A stretch of 64,000 bases of DNA, taken from positions 24,090,197 to 24,154,196 of the forward strand of contig CM031622.1 in NCBI GenBank assembly GCA_018398815.1, read 5' to 3'. The translations under genes and the position numbers were made by a program. A model generated the notes under the pieces. The model worked only from the letters and a program-made list of their open reading frames with translations. It was not told the DNA's origin and did no database searches. Source of the DNA: Conus ventricosus (lineage: Eukaryota; Mollusca; Gastropoda; Neogastropoda; Conidae). This document shows positions 1 to 11,200 of the stretch, one piece after another (the first letter of the stretch is position 1; every line of letters starts with the position of its first letter).

Positions 1-2354
1 CTCCAGACTCTTCTCCAAGTCTATAACCATATCTGGACCACAGGGTCCTTTCCGCCCTCCTGGCGGAAAGCCCTGATCATTCCCATTCCAAAGCCTGGCA
101 AGGACCTACCAACCCTTCCAACTATCGCCCAATCGCTCTGACCAGCTGCCTCTGTGCTGATGGAAAAGATGGTCAACTCCCGTCTGATGTGGAAGCTGGA
201 AAACGATGGTCTTTGGCCAGTGAACAGTGCGGTTTCCGGAAGTACCACTCGACGGTTGACCATCTAATCCGTCTGGAAACCACCATCCGCAACGCCTTTG
301 TTAACAAACAGCATGTGGTCGCTATCTTTTTCGACCTGGAAAAGGCGTACGACACCACGTGGAAAGCAGGAGTCCTCATGGACCTGCACAGACTTGGTTT
401 TCGGGGTCACCTGCCTCTGTTCATTCAGAATTTTTTAGCCGATCGACAGTTCCAGGTGCGTGTTGGCACCACACTCTCTGATACCATGGGCAGGAGTTGG
501 GTGTTCCTCAGGGGAGCATCCTTTCTCCTGCCTTTTCAGCATTAAAATAAATGACATTGTCAAATCGGTAAGCCTGGGCACCGAGTCCTCTCTGTTTGTT
601 GATGACTTTGCGCTGTATGCAGTTGGAGCTTCTTACGCCAGCGTACAGCGTCGACTCCAACTTTGTGTCAACAGAATCCAACAGTGGGCTGAGGAAAACG
701 GGTTTACCTTCTCCCGTACCAAAACTCAGTCAATTCATTTCCACAATTTTCGTCGATTCTTTGCTGATCCTGAAATTCGTCTGGACAAGTCACCATTCAG
801 TTGTAAAAGAAGCCAAATTCCTGGGAGTTTATTTTGACCAAAAACTCAACTTTCTCAGCCACATCAAAAACCTCAAAAACTTCTTGCCAGAAAGCTCTGA
901 ATATTCTGCGGGTCGTAGCACACACCGACTGGGGCGCTGATAAGAAACTTTGCTGCACCTCTACAGAGCCTTGGTCCGTTCCAACTGGACTACGGTTGTG
1001 CTGTGTACGGCTCCGCAAGACCCTCTTACCTCAAACTCTTGGACCCTATCCACCATCAAGGGCTTCGTCTCTGTCTTGGAGCGTTCCGCACCACCCTGTG
1101 TACAGCCTGTACGCAGAGGCAGGTGAACCCTCACTGTCCAACCGCAGGCTGAAAATGTCTCTAAATTATTATATCCGACTGTTCTCAGAACCGCAGAATC
1201 CTGCCTATGACTGTGTCTTTGACTCAGTTTCAAAACAAATTCAAAACCAACCCTAACTGTATTCCGCGTTTGGTCTTCGTATGCGGCCTCACGTGCGGAA
1301 TGCAGGTCTTAGACCTAGGAGTTGTGTCCGATTTTTCCAAGTTTCCGGATCAACCTCGTGGACCTTTTTCACACCTGAGATTCGTTTCGATCTTGCAGCT
1401 TTTCGTAAAGAGTCTACCAGCTCTCTGGGTACAAGGCATTGTATGCTGAGCTCTGTTCGAAATTTCCATCCTGTCAAAAAGTTTTCACTGACGGTTCCAA
1501 GTCTGAGGATGGAGTCGCCTGTGCAGCCTACTGCCCTGGGGCTCCTTCTCAGATACTGTTGGAACATATTCATTCAGATGCTTCTGTTTATTCTGCTGAA
1601 GTTACTGCTCTAGTTTTGGCTTTGAAGTATAATCTCACATTCCTCAAAGAGGGACTTTTGGTTCTGTCGGATTCGCTGTCAGCTTTGGAGGCCATAGCTG
1701 GCCGCAACCTTCAGCATCAGAACTTTTACTTTTTTTTGAACTTTTTTAGCAAGTTGAAGGCGGACGGTTACAACATTACTCTTGCTTGGGTTCCTGGTCA
1801 TGTTGGCATCGGCGGGAACGAAATGGTTGATCGTTTAGCCAAGAACGCCATAAGAGAGAAACTGTCCAACACTTATATCCCCTGCTCAGATGTGAAACCC
1901 AAAATTAACGATTATGTGAGAGACTCTGGCAGGAGGATTGGAACACACAGACGAGTAACAAACTCTTTCAGATCCGTCCAAACCTTAAGGACTTCCTCCA
2001 TCTACGTCGGGTGGTCGTAAAGAAACGGTTCTGTGCCGGCTGCACACCGGCCATTCGTATTTTTACCCATTCTACCTTTTAAAGAGTGAGAAGCTCCGTG
2101 GTGCATTCCATGTTCATGCGCACTCACAATGAAACATGTTCTTTTAGAGTGTTGGGACTTGCACGATGTGAGACACAAACATTTACAGCGGAGTCCATGA
2201 AGATTCCTGTTCAGGGATGTCCCGCCTGACGTGATCCTTGAGTTTTTGAGAGAGATTAACATTTTTTATCTGATTTAAGATTTTACGGCAGAAAGATTTT
2301 TAACAAAGTTTCTGGTGCGTTTGTAGACGTCATTTAACGAGATGTGTGAAAGTT

Positions 2355-2392
<38 letters not shown>

Positions 2393-2484
2393 GACTGGTG
2401 AGTTGATTTTAACGTGGTGACAGCCCTGATATGGCCCTTTGCGGTCGGCTGGGCTATAAAGCAACATTATCTTATCTTATCTTA
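1..2484 (+). mobile_element. Decayed non-LTR retrotransposon (LINE A) with RT and RNase H, 5' part outside window
   Basis: Reverse transcriptase signatures run through 189-837 in shifted frames: a palm motif with LEKAYDTTW near 340, then FVDDF near 598. An RNase H domain follows at about 1470-1860, with FTDGS, the acidic residue in AEVTAL, LSDSLSAL and AWVPGHVG, then NEMVDRLAK. The element ends in a poly-T stretch (about 2358-2390), a conserved tail (TGGCCCTTTGCGGTCGGCTG near 2432) and a short (TATCT)n run. RNase H at the C-terminus places it in the Jockey/I/R1-like group of LINEs; the exact clade is not determined. At least three frameshifts break the coding region, so it is dead unless the breaks are assembly errors. 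It was copied by target-primed reverse transcription in its active life. The 5' end with the endonuclease lies upstream of the window. Confidence 0.9.
189..2020 (+). pseudogene. LINE A ORF2 remnant: reverse transcriptase to RNase H, frameshifted
   Basis: Coding pieces lie at 189-545, 460-837, 834-1256 and 1439-2020 in different frames, and read in order as thumb/palm RT and then RNase H. The RT core has LEKAYDTTW and FVDDF in place of the usual YADD. The RNase H piece (about residues 15-145 of the last segment) keeps the D-E-D acidic residues and the PGHVG histidine. The catalytic carboxylates survive but the frame does not. The segment between 1256 and 1439 shows only weak coding character. 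The function would be cDNA synthesis and RNA-strand removal in retrotransposition. The family is certain; activity is very unlikely. Confidence 0.85.
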
Positions 2485-2514
2485 CCTGCCCAGCTGTTTT
2501 CCAGTTATTTTCAA

Positions 2515-2644
2515 CATGTGTGCGCGCGCACGCTCGCGCGCACGCACACACCACACAACACACACACACACACACACCACACACACACACACACCACACA
2601 AACACATACATCTGTTTAATACATAAACACACACATTCAAACAA

Positions 2645-2683
<39 letters not shown>

Positions 2684-2874
2684 AAACATTGGTGATATAC
2701 ATAAACACACACATTCACACACACGCGCACAGACGCATGTGTGCGTGCATGCTCACACACACAATGTGTACAGTGTTCACACATACACACATGCACGCAT
2801 ACATGCATGTTCACTTGCACACACACACACACACACACACGCTTCATGTATGCACGCACACACACACACACACA

Positions 2875-2927
<53 letters not shown>

Positions 2928-2930
2928 CAA
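2515..2930. repeat. (CA)n microsatellite cluster
   Basis: Long interrupted CA/ACAC runs with CG-rich and ATGC interruptions. Open frames here on both strands encode only His-Thr or Cys-Val repeats and are not genes. Confidence 0.97.
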
Positions 2931-3235
2931 AATGAGGGCCACAGTCTGAAACTACACTTGTGTATAGTGTAATGAACTTGAACTACAGAACAGTTCAGTT
3001 ATAGCACGAATAAGGATCTACTATTGAATTATTCATACCTGCGGTGGTATGAAGGCAGGCAAAACCTGTAGTTTTTGTACTGTGGTCTGCATGTGAAATA
3101 AGACTGCGTATGACATTTGAGCAGAGCACAGGATTGGATGAGATTCTCATCAGATATTGAGGAGGATGGTCCATGGTGGTATCTGAGAAAAAAAAATCAC
3201 CAAAGAAAATCACAATGTGAAGGTATTACAAAGAC
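2931..3235. other. Unannotated spacer
   Basis: AT-rich unique-looking sequence between two CA microsatellites. No gene or repeat was recognised. Confidence 0.6.
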
Positions 3236-3382
3236 ATGCACACCGACACACACAGTCACACACATGGACTCGCACACAGACACACACACACACATGTGCG
3301 CGCACGCACGCACGCGCGCACACACACACACGCACACACACACACACACACACGCACGCACACACACGCGCATGCACGCACG

Positions 3383-3415
<33 letters not shown>

Positions 3416-3419
3416 CACA
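3236..3419. repeat. (CA)n microsatellite
   Basis: A CA/CG dinucleotide run that abuts the 5-bp target duplication of the following transposon. Confidence 0.97.
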
Positions 3420-3424
3420 CATAT

Positions 3425-5031
3425 CAGGGTTCGTAGGGTCCTTTCAAGTCCTTTTAAGTCCTTATGAATTGGATTTTGGTTAAAAGGCCTTTTAAGTGCT
3501 TTGATTCAGCAAGTTGGTCCTTTTAACTCATCAGGAGGTCCTTTTAAGTTTTCAAAGGTACTGTTAAGTCCTGTTTTTCAAGAGAAGAGACTTGAGAACG
3601 AAACTGAAACACCCTTTGACAACCAAAACCGTACTTTTGCAAGTTGCAAAGAGTTGAAAGATGCCGACGCGATATCGTCTGAAACTCAGTATGTACAATG
3701 TCAAGGATAGAATTACTAGGCCTATAACATTAGTGCGCTTTCTGCTCAGTGGCAGACTACGTGAAGCCGCGCGCAGTGGCTATGAGTCACGCCTGCTGCT
3801 TTGCTTAGCTTTGACGTCATGGGTTCCAAAGAGCAGACGCGGTGCTAATGTTTGCGGCATATAGCTGACACAATATTTTCGGTCAAACGATCTATGTTAA
3901 AAGGTTCCCTGTATAGAAATTAATTAAAAGAGTGTGGCAATAAAGATGAAAACATATTACCCAAATAAATGTAGGTACATAACATCACGGTTTGCGAACA
4001 TGCGAACATAACAAACTGCCTTGGAGAACAGCTATATGCTGCGTTCTTGAGCAGCATGTACAAGATAGATGCCTTCTCCCGTCTCTTCTCCTCCTTCCTC
4101 CTTTTTCCCTGCGCTAGCTAATTCTGACGGAGGCCTAGTTTGGAAAGTTTTAAAAAAGTTTTGTTTGCAAGCTAAACGTTCAAAATGCCAGGGAAATGTT
4201 CCTTTCAGGATAGATGGTTATCTGATAAAGTTTATTGCGAGTGGGTGAGAAGGGATACTGTGGACAAGCATTCTGCTCGGTGCCTTTTTTGTGGGGTTTC
4301 GTTGAAACTTGCATCAATGGGAGAGAGTGTCCTTAAGCAGCATGCCAAGACCGACAGACATGTGAAAAATGAACGAAAATTCAAGGCAGACACCAGATGT
4401 AACATGACTGATTTCTTTTCAACAAACAGCAGTGTGTCAAGCACAGTCGCTTCCAGTTCAACTAGCAGTACTAGTCATGCCACTGCCAGCAATGAAAGTG
4501 CGTCAGTACAAGTCCAACCACAGAAATCTACTACTAGTACTAGGCCTAGATCTAGTTTTGATCTTGACAGCGGTCGATTGAAGGCTGAAGTGTTGTGGGC
4601 AATGAAAGTTGTGGACTGCCACTACAGTTACAGATCATCAGAGCAGAGCGGAGAATTGTTCAGATAGTAGTGTAGTGGGTCTGACAGTAAAAACAAAGGA
4701 ATGAAAGTGATTCATCATTATGTGTCTATAATAGTTTGTGACTCACAGTGAAAACTCAGTAATCTACATATTTGTGAAATACAACTTGTGACAATAACAT
4801 TCAGCCAAAGAAACCTACAGTGACGTGAATTGCAAAGACTGAATTAACATTCAAATGGGATTAGCTGTTCCTCTGTTTATGAGAGGTAAGTGTCTGCTGT
4901 TCTGCATGTCAAAAGGTTTGGGGTGTACTGTAAAGTCATGTTGGCAAAGGTCCTTTTAAACTGATTTGAGGTCCTTATAAAGTCCTTTAAAGGTCCTTTT
5001 TTGGCTTCATGCCCACCACCTGGGAACCCTG
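3425..5031 (+). mobile_element. hAT-like DNA transposon, internally deleted, 5-bp target duplication
   Basis: The left end begins CAGGGTTC at 3425 and the right end is its inverse, GAACCCTG, ending at 5031. Immediately outside, CATAT occurs at both 3420-3424 and 5032-5036, a perfect 5-bp direct repeat read as the target-site duplication. Both ends carry many subterminal copies of a GTCCTTTTAAG-type motif, as hAT elements use for transposase binding. The only ORF is a BED-finger N-terminus; no catalytic domain remains. The usual hAT duplication is 8 bp; 5-bp groups are known (hAT5). The element sits just upstream of FAH exon 4, in intron 3. Confidence 0.75.
4185..4667 (+). CDS. BED-type zinc finger protein, N-terminus of a hAT-like transposase (truncated)
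   Basis: This 160-residue intact frame lies inside the hAT-like element. Residues about 30-65 form a BED-like finger with CLFCG, then histidines in QHAKTDRHVKN. A Ser/Thr-rich linker follows (about 80-125). The C-terminal 30 residues (around AEVLWAMKVVDCHYSY) resemble the segment before the catalytic core in hAT-derived proteins. The protein then stops, so the RNase H-like catalytic region and the hAT dimerisation domain are missing. It would be a nuclear DNA-binding protein recognising transposon ends. The start is the first ATG in the frame (context AAAATGCCAGG). Such truncated proteins can repress transposition, but that is inference here. Confidence 0.7.
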   Translation: MPGKCSFQDRWLSDKVYCEWVRRDTVDKHSARCLFCGVSLKLASMGESVLKQHAKTDRHVKNERKFKADTRCNMTDFFSTNSSVSSTVASSSTSSTSHATASNESASVQVQPQKSTTSTRPRSSFDLDSGRLKAEVLWAMKVVDCHYSYRSSEQSGELFR

Positions 5032-5218
5032 CATATGAAACTTAGTGATTACCTAGACTCTCTTTAGCACACGCGCATGAGCACCAAAAAAAAAAAACAA
5101 TTGTGAAAAGAATGTTAGGAAATGAATTGGACTTAAGTGTTTTAGTGGTGTTTACTTACACTTTGCATCGTGAACGAATATTGACTTGTCAGCCGCAGAC
5201 GGGGATGTATGTGTGCAG

Positions 5219-5268
5219 AGCATTTGTGCCACAAGACCAAGCCACTATGCATCTTCCAGCTAGCATCG
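5219..5268 (+). CDS. FAH: FAH exon 4
   Basis: A 50-nt exon encoding [16 protein letters not shown], flanked by an AG acceptor (5217-5218) and a GTGAGT donor at 5269. It begins with the last base of a codon and ends with the first base of the next. Its length and phases equal human exon 4 as I recall it. It starts only about 180 bp after the hAT-like element. Confidence 0.9.
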
Positions 5269-8200
5269 GTGAGTTTTAAGTTTCTCCATTCACTGCCGTA
5301 GTTTTGTGGCAGATAAAATGATGGTATTTGCTTACTCCTGTGTTGAATATCTAGGGGTACAACATTAAAGTGGAGGGATAGGGATATGTATGGACAAGGG
5401 GATGCTGGGGGAAGGAAGGTATGTACATATAAAGTTATATGTCATGTGGAAAAAAAAAAGTTTTGATTGTTAACCATTTCATCGCCACAGTGGCTGCATG
5501 GCTAGGGTGCTGCATTCAGAATGTCACAGTCGCTGCTTGGCGCCACAGGCAAGCTGTGATTGAGTTATTCTTTGAGTGTGTGGTTTTCTCTGTTGCTGTC
5601 CCTCTCATATTTTAGATAGTGTATGGCTTAAATTTGAGATGCATGACCTGCGAAGATCCCTTTCTTCCATTAAGAAAGGGTGAACACCGTAGTCGCACCT
5701 TCTCGCCACGTTAATGTGGGTGTTTCCTCAGGGGGACATGGGGCAGGTTGTTTTCACTAACGCGGCACGGGAGCGGAATACTGGCGCTATATCAAAACTA
5801 GATCCCGGCCTCTCCAATCAAGGAAAAGCCGCAGGCTAGACCAGTCCAGATGGAGGAGTAAGGCCCCCACCAAAATGGAAGGAACTGAGTGAAGGCCCAC
5901 CGGCGTGTGGATACGCCCTGACACTGCTCCAAGCCTTACCCCAGCCATGGGTTAAATGGCAAAAGCATCCAGCCTGCCGAAGACGGAGTGTGTCAGCTAC
6001 GGCGCAGGTCCTGGGGATAAATTAGGGCACACACGCATCAACGATTATGGTCATGCGTCAGACTACCTTATTGTCATGGCGTCGTCCCTATCAGCGACAA
6101 CCGGGGAGGGACGGAGCCGGGCCCTTAGCCTCAAAGGGGCCCACCAAAGCGACCGGTGCCTCTGTTAACCTGACGGTCGGGGGAAGGCAGAGTAGAGCGA
6201 CTGGCCAGGACTACCAGCCTCCTACCACCCTTACAGTAGCTCAGTGGAATGCAGAAGGACTAGGGAACAAGAAGCCAGAACTGCAAAAGTTTCTAAGCAA
6301 AAACAACATCGACGTCATCTGCATCCAAGAAACGCACTTGAAAGATCATCGACGTTTCTTTGTAAGAGGCTTCGAGACATTTCGCCAAGACCGCGAAGAC
6401 AGACACAAGGGAGGAATCATTACCCTTGTCAGAAACTCCATCCCTGCAGTGGAGACAAACGGATCAAGAAGACAAGAACTAGAACACCTGACTGTCAAGC
6501 TCTTGCTGCCCAGTGGAGACCTATGGATCACCAACTGCTACAGCCCACCAACCTCATCTCTTACGCTACACAACGTGAAGCTAGAAGCTTACAGACACCT
6601 GGTGGTTGGAGACTTCAACAGCCACTCGCAAAGCTGGGGATATGAAGAAATGGATGCCCGTGGTGAGGAAGTGGAGGATTGGATGATGGAAAACAATCTA
6701 GTACTCATCAACCAGGCGGACGACAAACCAACGTGCTTCTCCAGAGCTTGGAAAACCACCTCCACACCAGACCTGGCAGTAGCCACTGAGGACATTCACA
6801 AGCTCACGTCCAGAGAAGTCGGCACCCAGCTTGGAGGGAGCGACCACCTGCCAGTCATTCTCAACATCTCCAGCCTAGGATGTACTGAGCGCAACATGCA
6901 ACCAAGTTGGAACTTCAAACGAGCCAACTGGACCCTCTTTGCAGAAAAGGCTGACCACCACACCAGAAACATTTGCTGTGAAAATGACCTGAACAAGAAC
7001 GTCCAGAATTTTCACTGATGCAATTCTTCAGACAGCAAAGCAGGCAATCCCAAGGGGCAAAAGAAGACATTACCTGCCATACTGGAGTGACACACTGGAA
7101 CAGCTTCACACTGAAATGGACAATGCCAGGGAAACTATGGAGCAAACCCCCACTCCAGGGAACCTAGTGAGGCACAACAACGCCAAAGAAGCTTTCAACC
7201 AGCAAAAGAAAGCTGAACTCCAAAAGAGCTGGAACGAGAAGACCAGCAGCCTCAACATGGAGAAGCACACCAGCAAGCTGTGGAATCTGACAAAAGCCCT
7301 GAATGAAGACACCAGAGCGGGCACAGCAAAACCGTCATCGAGGAAAAACGGTACGCACCACGCGGGAAGGAAAGCAGCAAACATCCTGGCAGACTTTTAC
7401 AAAGAGGAAAGCAAAGCAACAATACCCAATGCCCGAGTGCAGGAAGTCAGCAAGGAAACCAAGGAGAAGCTGAAACACCAGAACCCCACACCGTCCATGA
7501 TGTCAGCCTTCTCCATGACTGAACTCAATGCAGCCATTAAAAAACTAAAGCCAAAGAAAGCCCCAGGGAAAGATGGTGTTACCAATGACATGATCAGGAG
7601 ACTTGGAACCACAGCAAAACAGAAGCTTCTTCTGATCATCAACCAGTCATGGAGCTCAGGGAAACTCCCAGACCGATGGAGAGAAGCAGTCATCATCCCC
7701 ATCAGAAAGAACAGAAAGACAAAACCAAGAAATCCAGCTACCGACCAATCAGCCTCCTCAGTTGTCTGGGCAAGGTGATGGAAAGAATGGTGAACACAAG
7801 ACTGCTGAAACATCTGGAAGAAAATCACCTGCTCAGCAACACACAGTCGGCTTACAGGAAAAACCACAGTACGGAAGACCAGCTTGTGTACCTCGCCCAA
7901 AAGATCGAAAACGCCTTTCAGGAGAAGAAAAAGGTACTCGCTGTCTTTGTGGACCTGACCAAAGCCTTCGACAAGGTTTGGAAGGAAGGACTGCTCCTGA
8001 AGCTGCTAAACAAGAAAGTGGAAGGGAATATGTACCGCTGGATACGCAACTTCCTCCAGTACCGCACAGCAAGAGTTCAACTTGATGGGAAAATTAGCCA
8101 TCGAATCACTCTACAACAAGGTGTACCACAAGGAGGAGTCATTTCCCCTACACTCTTTCTCATCTTCATTGACGACATCGCTGAGAAGCTCACCAAGCAC

Positions 8201-11200
8201 ATCTCCAGAGCTCTCCACGCCGACGACTTTGCTGCCTGGAGTGCTGCAGAACATTTAACCACAGCCAGCTACAGGATGCAGGAAGCACTGGAACACGTCG
8301 GAAGATGGGCCTCTGACTGGGGCGTAGAAATCAACGCCACCAAAACAGTGGCCACAGTCTTCTCGCTGTCACCACTGCCAGAAACCATCAGCCTGAAAAT
8401 AAATGGAAGAGAGCTGAAACAAGAAGACAACCCAACAATACCTAGGCATCAAGCTGGACAAGCGGCTTACCTGGAATCCGCACCTCAAGAACATTGAAAA
8501 CGAAGCAGTCAGGAAGCTCGCCATCATGAAGAAGCTGGCCGGTACATCCTGGGGCGCAAACAGCAGCATCCTGCAGAAGGTGTACGTGGGTACCGTCAGA
8601 CCAACCCTGGAGTATGGCAGTTCTGCATGGGCCACTGCATCCAAGACCAACACCAGTCGCCTGAACAAAGTGCAGAATGCAGGATTGCGACTGATCACGG
8701 GTGGGATGAAGACTACCCCAATCCAAGCCATGGAGAAGCTTACTAGCCTACATTCCCTCGAAGACAGACGCGAGGAGAAGGTTTTCATCCACAGTGAAAA
8801 GTTACTGCGTATGCCCACCCACCCATGCACACCGAGATGCAGAACCCCACCAAAAACGGCTAAAGAGAACAAGTTTCAACCACCTGTCTAAGAACCTGCA
8901 TCACAGAAATGAAGACCTGCTGCCTGCTTCACCAGCCGAAATGGAGATGCTTCCAGATTTTGAGGAACTAGACAATCACCTAGAGGATGTCGCAATCATC
9001 ACTGAAGTTCCTGGCATTAAAAGAATGGACCGTCAAGCCCCTCAAGTAATGAAAGCTCTGGCACAGGGAGATGATTGCCAACCAATACAACCCCAGTGAG
9101 TGGACCCACGTCTTCACAGATGGATCCTCAGAAGGAGCAGTCAAGAATGGAGGAGCAGGGTTCTTCATCAGACACACCAATGGAAGATTGACACACAAGG
9201 CCTTCCCCACCGGAAAGATCTCCTCCAACTACAGAGCGGAGACAATAGCACTGCTCCACGCAGTGAGGGTCTTTCTGGGACCAGGCATCCCATCACAGAA
9301 GGTTGTCTTCTTCACAGACTGCCGATCTCTGCTGCAGGGACTTCAGAACACAAGAAATGAACAACATATGCAAGACATCAAGGCTGCCCTCCATGAATTC
9401 TCAAACAGTCTGTCATTACACTTCAGTGGATTCCGTCTCACTGTGGGATCATGGGCAACGAAAAAGCTGATGCTCTCTCCAAGGCAGGCAGCAAAATGGA
9501 GCAGTTTAGCCACCCCGTGACCTACAGGGAGGCCAAGACCATCATCCACAACCAGTTTCAGTCCCAGTGGAAGAGAAGGCTGGGTGCAGAGAATGGTGCT
9601 GACCCGATCCACCAGCTCCAAAGGCACCAGCAGACAATCCTCTTCAGACTGAGGACCGGCCACTGCAGACTGCTGAGCCACCTTAACCGCCTGAAGATCA
9701 CCTACACTGACCAGTGTCCATGCGGCACTGGACCCCAGACCCCTGAACATGTCCTACTGTGCTGTCCTAGTCACGCAGCTCTACGACACAAAACCTGGCC
9801 GGGGGGAGCGGAGTTACAGGAGCAGCTTTGGGGAGCCCGTTCTGACCTGGAGAAGACCGCGGGCTTCATCATGGCGGCCGGGTTACAAGTCTGACGCATC
9901 CAGCTTCAATCGAACGCAGAAGAAGAAGAATGAGATGCATCATCCTTAGGATGGTGTGTGAATGATAACAACTGGTCCAATAGTTCAGCAGTGAGTGCTA
10001 TGTAAGTCTGGAACCCCACAGTAGCCATGCTGCAATAGCTGGTTTTCCAGCGACTTGCAGCAAAGGAATAGCTGGCCATTAAAGGGTTAATGACTCGCAC
10101 ACTTTGGTCAGTATGTCAGGAAACACAGATAATCAGCATGTCACTTCCAGTGAGCTGTGTGCCTTGCTTCATCGGCTCATAGTTCACTCTTACTGTCCAA
10201 ATGATGAGAGAAGTGAAGACACTAAAGGGAAAGCACTGTGTATGCCCACCAGCACCACTTTTTCAGCCAATGAAAGCAGAGTAAAGACAGTTTAGTGTCC
10301 TCATAAGTTGACCTAACTTCCACAGAAATATTGCTTTTATAAGCAGCAACTTCGCATGTTACAAATTTAGCGTTTGTGTGTAGTGGTTATGGTTATCTTC
10401 CTGAAAGGAAGAAAGGATACATGGGTTTGATTGCGTTATAGCTGAATGGTGCTATCTTTTTTTTTCCCAGGGGATTACACTGACTTCTACTCATCCAAAA
10501 ACCATGCCTTCAATGTGGGCACAATGTTCAGGGGGAAAGACAATGCACTGATGCCAAATTGGTAAGGGATTCTGCTTTCTTTTATGAATTGAACATGTCC
10601 TGTTGAAGCTGCTTACATTGACCTCAGTTATAATGTAAGCTTGATTATAGCGCCCACCATATTGTTTGCAGGTGCTACTTTGTTTCGGGATTGATTGAGA
10701 GTGAGCGAGACCTTGTAGACTTTTTTGGCTGTACTGAAAGTGAGGGTGAGCAAGACCTTGTAAGCTTTTTTGGCTGTGCTGAAAGTGAGAGTGAGCAAGA
10801 CCTTGTAGGCTTTTTTGGTTTCACTGAAAGTGAGAGATGAGCAAGACCTTGTAAGCTTTTTTGGCTGTGCTGAAAATGAGAGTGAGCAAGACCTTGTAGA
10901 CTTTTTGGTTTCACTGAAAGTAAAAGTGAGCAAGACCTTGTAGACTTTTTTTGGCTGTGCTGACAATGAGAGTGAGCAAGACCTTGTAGGCTTTTTTGGC
11001 TGTGCTGAAAATGAGAGTGAGCAAGACCTTGTAGGCTTTTTGGTTTCATTGAAAGTGAAAGTGAGCAAGACCTTGTAGGCTTTTTTGGCTTCACTGGAAG
11101 TGAGAGTGAGCTTCACTGGAAGTGAGAGTAAGCAAGACTTTGTAGGCTTTTTTGGCTTCACTGAAAGAGAGTGAGCAAGACCTTGTAGGCTTTTTTGGCT

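Noticed and set aside
2477..3483. Many long open frames of His/Thr or Cys/Val repeats
   Set aside because: They are translations of CA/GT microsatellites and appear on both strands and in several frames.
1..5218. FAH exons 1 to 3
   Set aside because: Nothing matching the N-terminal domain was found; the space is filled by LINE A, microsatellites and the hAT element, so they must lie upstream.
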